From Nyssa sinensis (taxonomy: Eukaryota > Streptophyta > Magnoliopsida > Cornales > Nyssaceae): a DNA stretch of 64,000 nucleotides. Below the pieces are notes generated by a model that saw nothing but the letters and a program-made list of their open reading frames with translations, ran no database searches and was not told where the DNA came from. Position numbers and translations under genes: made by a program. Position 1 is the stretch's first letter. Each line of letters opens with the position of its first letter. Below are positions 52,201-63,366 of the stretch, in pieces. The DNA lies in NCBI GenBank assembly GCA_008638375.1, contig CM018036.1, positions 890,501-954,500 on the forward strand, written 5' to 3'.

Positions 52201-52342
52201 TCCCCTCACTTCCTCCGTGGACCACGAAACCATTGCCCTTGCTCACGAATCTCTCACCAGCGTAGTCATGTACAGAAGCTTCAATGCACATAAACCAAAC
52301 CGATAGAAGAGTTAAAGCTGTGAATAACTGGAGCGCCGACAT
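46231..52342 (-). CDS. Lung-seven-transmembrane (GOST/TMEM87-like) protein, two frame breaks
   Basis: Five exons: 52137-52342, 49718-50637, 48512-48607, 47303-47440 and 46231-46402. The N-terminal signal peptide is MSALQLFTALTLLSVWFMCI; a luminal domain with cysteines (AVCCTADLAKLGVCSQG) follows, then seven hydrophobic segments including LMNFYGFMSLAFVILGIFWF, RLIILMVSMGYGVV, FLVLPVAILDAFFILWIF and WIIPAFWQVLSFSLLCVICA. The C-terminal tail is acidic. Family members are Golgi/endosomal proteins proposed to act in membrane traffic or as channels/receptors; the Arabidopsis neighbour of EXO70D1, At1g72480, belongs here. Two single-base insertions are needed: at 49922 (between RPTV and GGLTSKV) and at 47421-47422 (FKST|DVYNEQWQ). 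With both removed the exons give 509 aa and every exon phase agrees. Confidence 0.9.
50859..50989 (-). mobile_element. tRNA-derived SINE (copy 2) with 18-bp target duplication
   Basis: On the minus strand it shows a near-perfect Pol III A box TAGCTTAGTTGG and B box GGTTCAAGTCT, and ends CCTATCAATAAAAAAG. A perfect 18-bp direct repeat, AGAATAGATTATTGTTCT, flanks it (50841-50858 and 50990-51007), as expected for LINE-mediated insertion. It lies in intron 1 of the Lu7TM gene and shares its B-box block and 3' end with the copy at 11086-11205. Confidence 0.88.
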
Positions 52343-53830
52343 TGCTGTCGCGGAGTCGAAGCTTTGGGGTAGAGAGAGAGAGAGAGGTGCGGATCTGCTG
52401 ATGCGAGAACTTGTCTGAAGACCGAAACTGTAAGTGGAGAGATCTAGAGACTACAGTGTGTGGGAAAGAATAGGATACGACGCACACGGAAAACGGTGTT
52501 TGGTTACGAGTCTTTAGCTGGGGTTTGTTAAATTTTAGGCAGCCGGAAGTCTTTTCCTCGCGTTATTCTCACTATAATATTTTATCAAAAATTTTCTGCT
52601 AACATGACTGTTCACTAAAAAGTTGTATATATTAGTACTTATATATATATATATATATCAATAAGCTATATTTATTAAGTGTCCCAACAGTAACGTTAAT
52701 AAATAAAAATAATATTCTTTTTGTTTAAAAAAAAAATTGACATTACATCCTAATGTGGGTGCCTAACTCCTCAGGTTAAAATTTGAGTATGAATGATTTG
52801 TGTATCAAAGTCAAGGGAAATGGGTATAGTTTATTATTATTATTTGGGTATGTGAAATGGGTGGTTTTGATGTTCAATCTAGTGGTGAGTTATGATTGTA
52901 TTCATTGACCTAGAATACTAAGCGGTGGGGGTGGGGTGGGGTGTCGGTGCCAAACCTCTTTAAAAACAAATAAAAAAAAATGTGACAGACCTTATAATCC
53001 TTGATAAAAATAAAATAAAAAAGTAATACCTGTCGGCTAGTTCTAATTCTAAAACATAGAATACCTAATCAGAGTTGCACAATTCGGCCTAATTCAGGAA
53101 TAGATCCATCCATTGGACAAGCCATTATTGTTGAATTATAGATCTAAGCCACAAAAGCCAGCATTTGATCTTGCAGCCCTCTTCCCCCCTCCCACTAGGC
53201 TCTATTTTTTTTTTTGCATAAACAGAGTAAAAAGAATGATCCACCCCGACGAAAAGATCATTTGATTCCAAAAACTCTGGCGTCTCTCCCTTCGTTGGGA
53301 ACTTGGAAGATACAACTGTAGTTGGAGGGAAGGCTCTCATAACAGGCCTTGCATCAGTGCATTATGAACACTAAAATTAAAAATTGGACCACACCATCCC
53401 AGCAAATGCAGTTCCTATGTAAAAATGAATAGACAGGGGGATAGGATGTTATTTCAGAAGGATTACAACTGCCTTCTCATCTCATCAGTCTCTACAATTT
53501 GCCATTGATGGCGAACCAAGTTGTTGGACCAATTGAAGAGAATGAAAAGCAAAAAAGAACCAAAGATCTGCCGCCCTCAGATGCCACAAAGACGAGGATA
53601 AGCAACAATGTTCGTATTTGAAACACTAAACAAATAAACATCCTGTTCTCAACCTTCCGTGAAATATATTTTCTGTCAATATTACAGAAAATTGTGCATG
53701 TGGACAGAGAAGCAAAATGATCATCCAGCCCTAATTATATCCCCGATGTCAACCAACCGCGATAATATTTGCGGAAGAGATGGCATGAGCCCAATGCAAA
53801 GTGCAGGATTGGATGTCATGAAGATTTACA
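52343..53830. other. Intergenic: Lu7TM promoter and LSM1 3' region
   Basis: It holds the leader and promoter of the Lu7TM gene on the left, including a GA-rich leader near 52371-52386, a TA run at about 52640-52658, and the LSM1 3' untranslated region on the right. A 71-codon minus-strand frame at 53125-53340 has no recognisable relative and is not called. Confidence 0.55.
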
Positions 53831-55967
53831 TCAGTCCATATCAAGGAACTCCATCCTCTTTCTCATGGAACCTTTAAGATCTGTAGCCTCCCTTTCTGCT
53901 TTTTGTGCCTGTTGAAAGTACAATAGTATACAGCCGTTATGATACATGTACAAACAGGGGAGACAAAAAAAAATGAAATACAAGAAAGTTCATATAAAGT
54001 CAACAGAACTTGGTGAAGGAAAAAATGCATGGAAATGGGATATCACATGAAAATGTAAACTAGAATCCACTCTTATGCAGAGTGAATTTCTACCTATCAT
54101 GCCAGCATTGATTCAATAATTTTAATGAAAATAATTAAATTCTAAGGAAGAGCTTAAGAAGAAGATCAAAGCAACCAAATATCGGAAGGGGCATTGAGGT
54201 GGGGTTGCCGCTGTAGTTTTTGATTAACAATGGCATCCATCTATCCATCCATCAAGAAAAAAACTGTTTCCGGCTCAAAACATAGCAAAGCAAAAATCAA
54301 CTCAAGTCATATACCACTTAAACCAGCATCACGCATGAGGCTTGACAAAGGTGCCACCCTGGTGGAGTGACAAACTAAATCAAAAATTGTTTCAGTATCA
54401 CCTAGTGTTATCCTGCACAAGAAAAAATAAAACTTTCCTGATACTAAATTTTAGACATGGAACACTGGACCAGTACATGGCAATATACCACAAGACAATA
54501 GACAGCACAACGCAAAAATACCTCCAATTGTAATTTTATTGGTGTTTTTGTTTTGGGGTGGGGGACTTGGGGATGTTCATGGCCATATTACATTGCTATC
54601 TCTTAACCAACCTCACTTAGTGGTGTTTACTGACATATGTAAGTATTCTAATAAAAAATAAAGAAGACTCAAAAAAATAAAAATAATGCAATGCAGAATG
54701 TTTAGTTTTGGCAGCACAGTGTGTTCTTACATACAACTAAACTGATAATAACAACATTGTGATATTCAACATTCACAACACAACACAACACAACACAAGA
54801 AGTTTGACCAATATTAATCAGTGCCTTCAGGATTGGCAGTTTGACCACCCTAGAGGTAGAGAGCATATCACTAACGGATAGATAGGAGGCCTTTTAGTGG
54901 AGCATGGGGAGGGGTAGGATGCTAGGTCCAACTAAAATCCTGTAACAACCAACATCACCACTCTTACAGAAAGGAAGTTTTTCATCCAACACTTCTAAGG
55001 ATTTTGAGCTTCCCAATTTATTTCTTCATATGCTTGCATGAATCATATGACAGTGATGTCATAAAGGATATTGCACAAAGTTTTTCTCAGGGCTGAAAAT
55101 TTGTTCGCCGCCTCGAGGTTTAAATATGCAAACTAGCAGATTTTTCTTTGATCACCACATGTTTGGCCAAAGTTCAGTAAAAATCTCATTCATTTCTATA
55201 TTATTTTAAACTAGTTCAATTTTATGGAAAAATAATGTAAGGAATTAAACTTGTTCAGTTTTATTTTAAAAAAAAAGCATGGAAAAAAATTATGAAGTTA
55301 TAGGACAAAGCTGCATAGAACTGTAATTATATGTTAGTCAGATTTTTTCTTTTTTAAATAATTTAGATGGCATGCAATGCATAGGCCTCGTCTGTCAGGC
55401 CCAAAAAATCTAATATCCAGGCTGCATAAGGAATTGAACCTAGATATCATCGACTTAAAATTCATGAATGACCATCACAACCAACACTTTCAAAGTGCCT
55501 TGGCTTCCCATAATAATAAATAAAAAGGCTGCATTTACTCGTGCACACAACACCCAAAGTTATGGGCAGAATTTCTCTCTTTGTCATCTCTACTCCTTCA
55601 TGGTGCAATTACGATATCAATGCAAACCAAATAATGCTTAAACACATAATAGAATGGAATCCAAAGAAAGTTCAGCCTACCAGTTGTACTCATTTGGCTT
55701 CAGCCTACCGGCTGTACTCATTTGGCCCTAAAACTATACCCTTCACCAGACTGCATGACACAAAATTCAGAATACCCACCCAGGTAAACTAGACAATATG
55801 ACCTCCACCACACCTCCCTCCCTTCTAAACAACAGTATAGTTTGCTATAACCTATGAAGCACGGACACCTCTCTGAAGTCAAAGTGTTAGTGCCGGACAC
55901 TCTTTTTTTCTCCCCTTCTTCTATTGATTTTTCTGTATAATCTAAAATTTTTACATATATCTATCTA

Positions 55968-56004
<37 letters not shown>

Positions 56005-59000
56005 CAATGTGTCCATCTCCTATTATTTGGAAAAATCCTATGCATCACATCCGCATCGTGCCGTATCCGTGCTTCTAAGGCTATAACACCAAAGAAACTA
56101 AGGGCTAAAGGATATGCAAGTGTTCCTTACTCTAACCAATGGCAGGGGAAATTATATATGAAGAAGTTATGTAAACTAGGAAAGCAAGATTAGCAGCTCA
56201 GTGAAAGAACATGGATAGCTTGTAATCATTCACTAAGATGTGCATTTACAAAAACATCAGTGACACTTACCCTTTTAATCTCTGCTACTGAAACACGAGT
56301 CATATGCGGGGGAAGTTCCTCTTCTCCAAGTCCTTGTCAATCATTTGCAAATTTAAGAAATTACAAGGTGGTGGGTTATTAAAGAAAATTTTTGCAGAAA
56401 TAGAAGGTAACAAATAGGACTTCATACCAACTCGCCAATTAAAACAACATTTTCCCCGCGGATCACATATAGACCTAATGGGATGTCAGAATAAAGTTCG
56501 CCAACAATAACTCGCTCACATGCACCTTCAAGAACAGCGTTGGCTGTAATTGAGATATAGAACTTTAGTCAGTTAACTGAGAATAAAAACATAGCACTTC
56601 AAACTTAAGTAAACAAGAAGAAAGGAGAACAGTACCAAACTGATCAAAAGAACGAAGTATCCCCAACAGTTTTCGACCATCTCGCAGTAATACAAGAAGT
56701 TTCTCTGCCGAAAAAAATTAAAATTAAAATTGAATTTAAAAAATAAACGTAAGAACTCAAAGAACCGAAAAAAGAGGGGAAAAACTGTAGCATTGCACAA
56801 ATTTGGAGCCAATCTGTATTTACCTCCACCCAAATTATCTAAAATTTACAGAGTTTCTATTCAACTGTAAATTTATTTAGATAGACCATGTCCGCCGTTG
56901 CATGTGCAATACTGGTCACACATCACTGCAATCAAGATTTGTGTTCAACAAGTCCTCAAGTTAACTTCAAATCACGAGGCTACAAACACAAAGTTGGCCT
57001 TAAGTGCACTAAGTGAGCACTATAGTAGAAAGTTCCAGGTTGTTGACAGAAAGAAATACAAGGCATGCGGCATTTGTAATGAACATCAAAGAACTTAGAT
57101 TACAACAGGAAAATAAACATAGGAATAGAGGAAGCATGACCCTTACGTACAAGGAGGAGAATCATCATCCATACACTAGAAGGCAATGTCCTAAGAAGCA
57201 CAGACACTCTATTTTGGCTCACGTGTCCATGTCGGATACCGACACTCTCAGACACTTCCCGGACACAGTCGTCCGGACACTTGAATCATGATGTTGATGA
57301 TTAAATGAAGAAATTCTTTAATTTTTATTTAACTGACTTTATTATTTTAATATCTTAATAATATTTTTTAAATTTAGGTATTTTTATGCCAAATTTAATT
57401 GAAATAACATTATATTTTTATTATATGATCATATAAAAAATTTATATATTTTCAACATGTCCAGTGTCCTACTTTTTTGAGAAATAACGTGTCTGCGTGT
57501 CCGTGTCAGTGTCGTATCCATATCCCGTGTTCTGTATCCATGCTTCTTAGGCAATGTCCAAATTCTAATTAATATTTATGGTAGAGGATTATGACAGTAT
57601 AGCTAGTTTTCCCTCCACATTTGATATGACATATACTAGGTTACCCTCCACGGCACATGGAAGGCTTGATATTAGCAATACATATTTGATTGTGTAACTC
57701 CATGGACTGTGTGGATAAAACATTAAAAATTTATGGTGATTTGGATGTGTGGATAAAACGTGAAAAATTTATATTTCATTTTCATATTTAATCAAACTCT
57801 AGAAATCATCAAAAAATTTAACATTTTATCCACAGGTCCATACTTTTTCACCACCTACTAAGTTTTTATTCTTCATAATATTAATTTTTCATCTCTTCAA
57901 AATGGTTAGTCTGTGGGAAGTTTTTTAATATGCATAACAAAGATAACCCTTCAACTTTTTTATTTTTTTAAAAGTGAGGGTTTTGATATTTGCAAATCTG
58001 TGGCAGCATGAGATTCAGTTGTGGAATCGATTTCAGCAGTGGACCAATGATAATGCAATTGGAGCCAAGTTGGCTGCCATGAAATCAATGTAGCAAAGAT
58101 GGTGAAAGGGATTCAATGATGCATCCACTGATCAAAGTATTCAAGGATATACACATCAAAGAATTCAAAGTAGAAAATGATATGAAAATTTTGTTTAGCA
58201 AAGCAGGAAGAGATCACATGCCGGAGTTTCTTTTTTTGCCTGACAGGTTGTCAATAGGAATTTGTTAGTTGTGAGGTCAGGGGTAGGACTTTAGTGTAAG
58301 AAGTCAGATGACGTGATAAGGAAAAAGGAAAGGTTAAAAGGATGGGGAAAGAGGTTAGATAGATGAAAGGTGTAGATACTTGTGAAATGACCGTATTCAC
58401 TACATATTGATGACGTGTTTTAAAATCATATGTATTTACAATTGTGACCTGATGTCTTCATGCAAGGTGACGAGCCTATAAGGGCGTTTCGTAATTCAAT
58501 ATTACGTAGACTGAATGAGAGAGACGCTATCAAAGAAATATTGAATCACTTGATCATATTATGTCATCATATTCAATCAGACGATATACCCCCCAGCAAA
58601 ACAGTGTTCCATTGGATATGACTGCATGACAACAAAGTGTACATCCTTGATGTGCAAATTATCCATCAGACACGAAATTCAACAACCCTTCATGTAACTA
58701 CCAAAAAGTAGTCGTAATAATAAATGCATAAATAAATAATTTTTATCAGTAATGATAATAAAGATAAGATTCTGTTATAAAAAAGGTGCCCAAGAAGGAA
58801 AATAATAATAATTAATAAAAAGGACCTTCATATATTTGAACTTACAACATCAACATAATCACCAAAGCTCTTGAAAAATCTCCCTATGTTGCATGGACAG
58901 TGTCACATGTGATACAAATTCCTTAGATACTGGCATGATGAGACAACAAGTTCTCGAAAAACTAGACATGGACAAATAGAGGACATGTGAATATAGGAAA

Positions 59001-60178
59001 ACCAGTCCAAATTTATGCTTCATAAATTTTTATAAAACAAAATTATTATTTATTTGTCTTGGCAATCATATTATTCTCCTTAATTTATATATGTGTATGT
59101 GCTTGTGCGTGTGTGTGTGTGTGTGTTGATAAGTCATATTCTTCTCCTTAATATATATACATATGTACCAGCTATATCTTAATGTGTCACTGAGCCATGC
59201 CTAGTAGCATGATAGCCTCGAGTGTAAAATTTAAAAAAAAAAAAAATTCAGATGAACAGACATGTAGATAATGATAGAGCATCATGTTGATTTCCAAGTT
59301 TATTGTCAAAATTTAACAGATGTAACAGACAAACAACCTTTCTCATTTCATATACAGACAAAATTAATTAAACTATATTCTTACTCTTAAGAAAATGTCA
59401 TTTCATTCTCTAATCCACATGGTCATAATAATTATCTATAGGGGCGCCAAAAAAAATCCACAATATATCCTCATTACAGGTGTGACTGCAAAGAACATTA
59501 AGGTAGATATGTCACTATGATACCTTCCTTGGTAAAATTCATTTTCTAACTGCAACTCCTCTCCATATTTGTCCTTTACTTTGAAAAGTCGCTAAAATGT
59601 CCTTTCACATTTTACATTTGAAACAAATCATCTTGGGCAAATTTATAGCACATCAATTTCTTCTCTTTCATAAGTACGTAGCAGTGGTGAATGATAGTCG
59701 CTAGAGAAGCATAATATGTTTGCACAACATTCCAATAAGGGGATGTAATAACATAAATTTGTTGTTGAACTCAGCAGTCAGCAGTCAGCATCATTAGTTA
59801 TCATATTTATATATAAGAATTTTAGCAGCTTAAAGTTTCTCAGTACAATAGCACCCATAAGTCCAATATGCAGCAAAAATATGCATCACTTTTAAAAGAA
59901 CGATGGGTTAAACTGGAGACGATGACGAGCTTCAGTTGATAATTAATCTCACAACATGAACAACAAAAATAGGTACTTTTTCACATACCATTATAAGATT
60001 TGAAGAGAAATTACATGTTGAAAACCACGAAAAAACAATCATTTTAACAGAACTCAAAGCAACTCAGAAATATAAAGGTGAGAATGAATAAAAGAAGAAA
60101 AGCCAGTGAGGGCTTACTGTCAAGATAGCTTGCAAGAGAAGTAGACAGATGGATATCTTCCGGTCCTGCCCAAGACAT
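53831..60178 (-). CDS. LSM1: LSM1 (Sm-like subunit of the LSM1-7 decapping activator), one missing base
   Basis: Five exons: 60118-60178, 56636-56704, 56428-56543, 56271-56332 and 53831-53908. The protein begins MSWAGPEDIHLSTSLASYLD. It has the Sm1 motif (LLVLLRDGRKLLGILRSFDQ), the Sm2 motif (LYVIRGENVVLIGEL) and the LSM1-specific tail MRKRMEFLDMD. LSM1 defines the cytoplasmic LSM1-7 ring that binds oligoadenylated mRNA 3' ends with PAT1 and activates DCP2 decapping in P-bodies. Exon 56271-56332 is 62 nt where 63 is needed: near 56321-56326 the family's DLEKEELPPHM reads as a frameshift because one C (plus strand) is missing. Restoring it gives 128 aa, the length of Arabidopsis LSM1B. Intron 1 is 3.4 kb and carries a MITE; intron 4 carries another. 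Confidence 0.92.
55852..56079. mobile_element. hAT-type MITE, copy A, 8-bp target duplication
   Basis: Left end CTATGAAGCACGGACAC and right end GTATCCGTGCTTCTAAG are imperfect inverted repeats, flanked by perfect GCTATAAC (55844-55851 and 56080-56087). Eight-base duplications characterise hAT transposases. A (TA)n run occupies the middle. It lies in the LSM1 intron between 53909 and 56270. Confidence 0.88.
55968..56000. repeat. (TA)n microsatellite inside hAT-type MITE copy A
   Basis: A TATC-edged TA dinucleotide run in the central part of the element. Confidence 0.8.
57191..57550. mobile_element. hAT-type MITE, copy B, 8-bp target duplication
   Basis: Left end CTAAGAAGCACAGACAC and right end GTATCCATGCTTCTTAG are inverted repeats of the same family as the element at 55852-56079. 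It is flanked by perfect GCAATGTC (57183-57190 and 57551-57558). Both subterminal regions are dense in GTGTCC/GGACAC motifs, a feature of hAT transposase binding sites. It lies in LSM1 intron 1. Confidence 0.9.
59100..59126. repeat. (GT)n microsatellite
   Basis: GT/TG dinucleotide run in LSM1 intron 1. Confidence 0.75.
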
Positions 60179-62175
60179 TGAGCTCAAACTTTTTCGGTAT
60201 CTGAAAAATCACCGAAAAATCCTCCAAAAATGAAACAAATGGCATTGGCAGCTCAGAATCTCTCTGATGCCTTACCAACACTCCCCTGCAATCCAAATCT
60301 CTCCAATAACAAAAACCCTACAAATTCATAATAAACCTAAAATCTACTTTCCAACACTACCCACCAATAACTTTGTTGAATAGATAAACCCTAATGGAAC
60401 ACCAAACTTCCACACTTGTCCTTTAGATCTAAACAACCCAAGTAGATTAATCCAGAAACTCTAGAAATTAAGGTTAAAGATTTGGACTTTGGTGACTCCT
60501 CCAGATTGATGGAAATAAATGCTCTTGAAACAAACCCTCAGATCCAATCGCACCGGAAGAATTCAACAGAAAAAAAAAAAAAAATTGAAAAGAAAATTCG
60601 AGGAAAAGAACGAGAAATGGAGGGAAAATGCGGGAAAACTATTTAAGGAATTGGACCAGGGAGATTTCTAGGGTTTGGGCCATCCCATGATGAACTTGCG
60701 CCTACAATTTCTTACTTGCAAAGATGTTTGCTTGCTCCGCATCCTCCGTCGAGTCCATATTATTTTGATTGATTAAGGTTAAAAAAAAATTTGGGTTGTA
60801 AATTGGATAAAAATAATGAGTGGTGCTGATTCAGGAAAATACGAGCTCCGCAAGATTAACACGTGTCTTAATTTTGTTGGGTCAAGATGTAGAAAGTCAG
60901 AGACACGAGAAAAGACCTTTGATTCCGGACTGAACCCAGCGTTGACTTGTTGCTCCTGATAATTATATGAGATTGTGCTCTCTGAATTTTCTTTTTTTTT
61001 TCTACTTACAAAATGTAAACCAGATCCCCAATAAATAAATAAATAGCTGCAAAAGGTCAAAACTGAACGTTAGCCATCTCTCACGTTTAAATGCTAACAT
61101 AGGTCATGTTTGGAATAAAAAAGATAAGATTAAATAGAATAATTATTATATATCACATTTAGAAAATATATTATTCAAATTAACTAGAAGTCATTGTTGT
61201 ACTCAATGTGCTATGTTTGGAGAGTTCTCTAGAGGCACTGCACAAAAGTACATTTCAAGATTTCTGCAAAAGTATTCTAGAAAGTAAAAATTTATTATAA
61301 CATTTTAACTAAACCGTTTAACACATACCCCTTGAAATAGCTTTTATAGAACGCTAAAGTGAGTACAAAACCTACTCAAACACGTCCTAAAAAGATCAAC
61401 AATTGCTTTGTTTTCAACCTTTCCTTTTCTAACAGAGAGTGAAATTCACAAACAATGGTGAAATGTTAAACTGACAATCAAGTTTGAATTTTGAACACAG
61501 AATTTTTTATCTGTTTTAAATCATGTTAAATTATTAATTTTTTTAATTAAGTTATTAAGAAATATATAATTTTAATATTATATCATCTAACAAAATCAAA
61601 ATCTATCCCAAAACAAGATCGTTTTATCCATGAAATTTATAATTGATAAAAATGCGAGGTTGCATTGGTAGGAAAGTCAACCACCCCTCTCTATCTCTAT
61701 CTCTATCTCTGTTCAAAGGCTAAAAATTATCCAGTATTTCATGTTAATCTAACATATTTTCCTCAAAATTATATTGGGAGTACTACAAAAGAAGAGAGTG
61801 TAGTAAAACTAAGTAATTAAGGATGAAAAATGTAGAGAATGTCTAGCTTTGCCAGTACAGACTACAGAAATCCCAGGACAATATTACATTAACATGTGTT
61901 GTATCAATCACAGATACAACCATGAAAAAAAAAAATGGGAGGCGCCATCCCAAAAAGAAAGAAAGAAAGAAAGAGAAGAAGCTGAATTCGCCCTACAATA
62001 TGCGGTCACTTCATGAGCCACCAGAGATGGATTTATTGAAACCTTTTGCCTTCCAAATTTCAACTTTGGCCATGCATGATCCCAACAATATGAGTTCCTT
62101 ATTTCGGTGTAGCTCAATGAAAAAAAGGGTGATCTTTCCCTTCCAATTGAAGCGCTAAGGAAAAGGGAGGTAGAA
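60179..62175. other. Intergenic: LSM1 promoter and LAZY 3' region
   Basis: The first 500 bases should carry the LSM1 leader and promoter. About 61098-61391 has MITE-like edges (GGTCATGTTTGGAAT and CTCAAACACGTCC) without a confirmed target duplication. No gene was recognised; short open frames at 61908-62158 lack domains. Confidence 0.55.
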
Positions 62176-62261
62176 TTAAATCTCTAGAACAATATCTGCA
62201 TATCAGAAATTAGATCCCATCAATGTTAGAGGTCTATTTATTTTCCAAACTGATCCATACA

Positions 62262-62298
<37 letters not shown>

Positions 62299-63366
62299 CT
62301 CAAAATCAACTTACATTCAGAATCTGTCTTGACCCATTTACATCCATCATTCGTTTTCTCCTGTCTTTCATCTTCTTTTCCTTTCTTTGGCATTTGTTTG
62401 TCCTCTATATATTTTTTCATGGATGATGCTCGAGAAGAATTTCGAGGGTATAACTTTTTGGAAAGCATTGTCCTCAAAAGCTATAAAAAAATTAAATATA
62501 ATGATGAAAAGAAAGGATTAATTGAATGGAATACAAAATTAATATATTTAAAAAGTAGTCATGGTTATTTTGGATGATTAATTTCACATGCAGGCAAATG
62601 AACTTAAACATACAGAATATGTACAATCTCATTTTATTTAGTGCTTAATTAGGTCCCATTCAATGATAGGTGGGCTCAGCTTAGATTTCCAGAATCTCGT
62701 CAAATTTGGGGGATCACGCACACAAATTAGGTACGTACCCAAGAATCATATAATATTAATGTGTACTATATGTCATGTATGGACTATGTATTCAAGTATA
62801 TGCATATACACACACACACACATGAGAACATACCTTCTCCATTCTTGACTCTGGAAGTGTATCTCTCAAACTGGGAGCTGGTGCAAATCCACTTCTGCAG
62901 ACAAAAATCTTCTTGAGAAGAAAAGAAATTGATTTTTTCCCAATTGCCTTCTTATTATTTTCCATGCAAACATCTTTGCATCTGCCAAGTATCACTCTAA
63001 TAGTTCTTTCAATATCTTCTTCATCTTTATCATCTAAGTCGCTGCAAAATGTATTAGAATTTCTACGATCAACCTCCAAGCTTGATGGGCAATTGAGGAA
63101 CTTATCCAATGGGAGATCAGAAGTTTCTCCTTCAATGTTGGAGGCAGGTCTTCGTGATAAGAGCTTTGTCAACTCTTTTTGTAACTTGCCAACTTCTTCA
63201 GGAGTGAAATCTGGTATATATTGAGATGAAGATGGGTCATCCTGATCAAAACTCTGTTCACTTTCTGGATTTTCTTTTAGATCCTTGTTTCCAAAAGTTC
63301 CAATCGCTAGCAATCCATGAGGCCAATCACTGAATTCTTCTTTGCATGGTTCTTGCTTTGTATGAT
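62176..63366 (-). CDS. LAZY4: LAZY4/DRO1-type IGT gravitropism protein, 3' part
   Basis: Three downstream exons are visible: 62834-63366, 62315-62480 and a 20-nt last exon 62176-62195. They join in frame to 238 codons plus stop; the exon at 63366 opens inside a codon, so one or more 5' exons lie beyond the right edge. The family signature is clear: [16 protein letters not shown] (IGT motif), then [45 protein letters not shown] and [17 protein letters not shown] with the EAR-like IVLEI end. LAZY proteins polarise in gravity-sensing cells, recruit RLD proteins through the conserved C-terminal CCL motif and redirect auxin flow, setting root and branch angle. Neighbourhood with Lu7TM and EXO70D matches Arabidopsis DRO1/LAZY4 (At1g72490). 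Confidence 0.92.
62263..62298. repeat. (TA)n microsatellite in the last LAZY intron
   Basis: A TA run of about 17 units fills much of the 119-bp intron (62196-62314) that separates the microexon from the preceding exon. Confidence 0.85.

Larger units (their letters stand above)
56705..60117. other. Large LSM1 intron 1
   Basis: This 3.4-kb intron contains the hAT-type MITE at 57191-57550, a GT microsatellite at about 59100-59126 and otherwise AT-rich sequence with no open frame of note. A stretch at about 58250-58600 has an LTR-like composition, but I could not find ends or target duplications. Confidence 0.7.

Noticed and set aside
53125..53340. 71-codon minus-strand open frame
   Set aside because: No recognised domain, no splice context linking it to LSM1, and a length expected by chance.
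55380..55500. Third SINE candidate (B-box-like GGTTCAATTCC on the minus strand)
   Set aside because: No convincing A box, A-tail or target duplication was found.
58250..58600. Possible degenerate LTR in LSM1 intron 1
   Set aside because: The TATAAGGGC and GAATGAGAGAGA phrases look LTR-like, but no TG/CA ends with target duplication were found.
61098..61391. Possible MITE with GTTTGG-type ends
   Set aside because: The ends are only loosely complementary and no target duplication could be identified.
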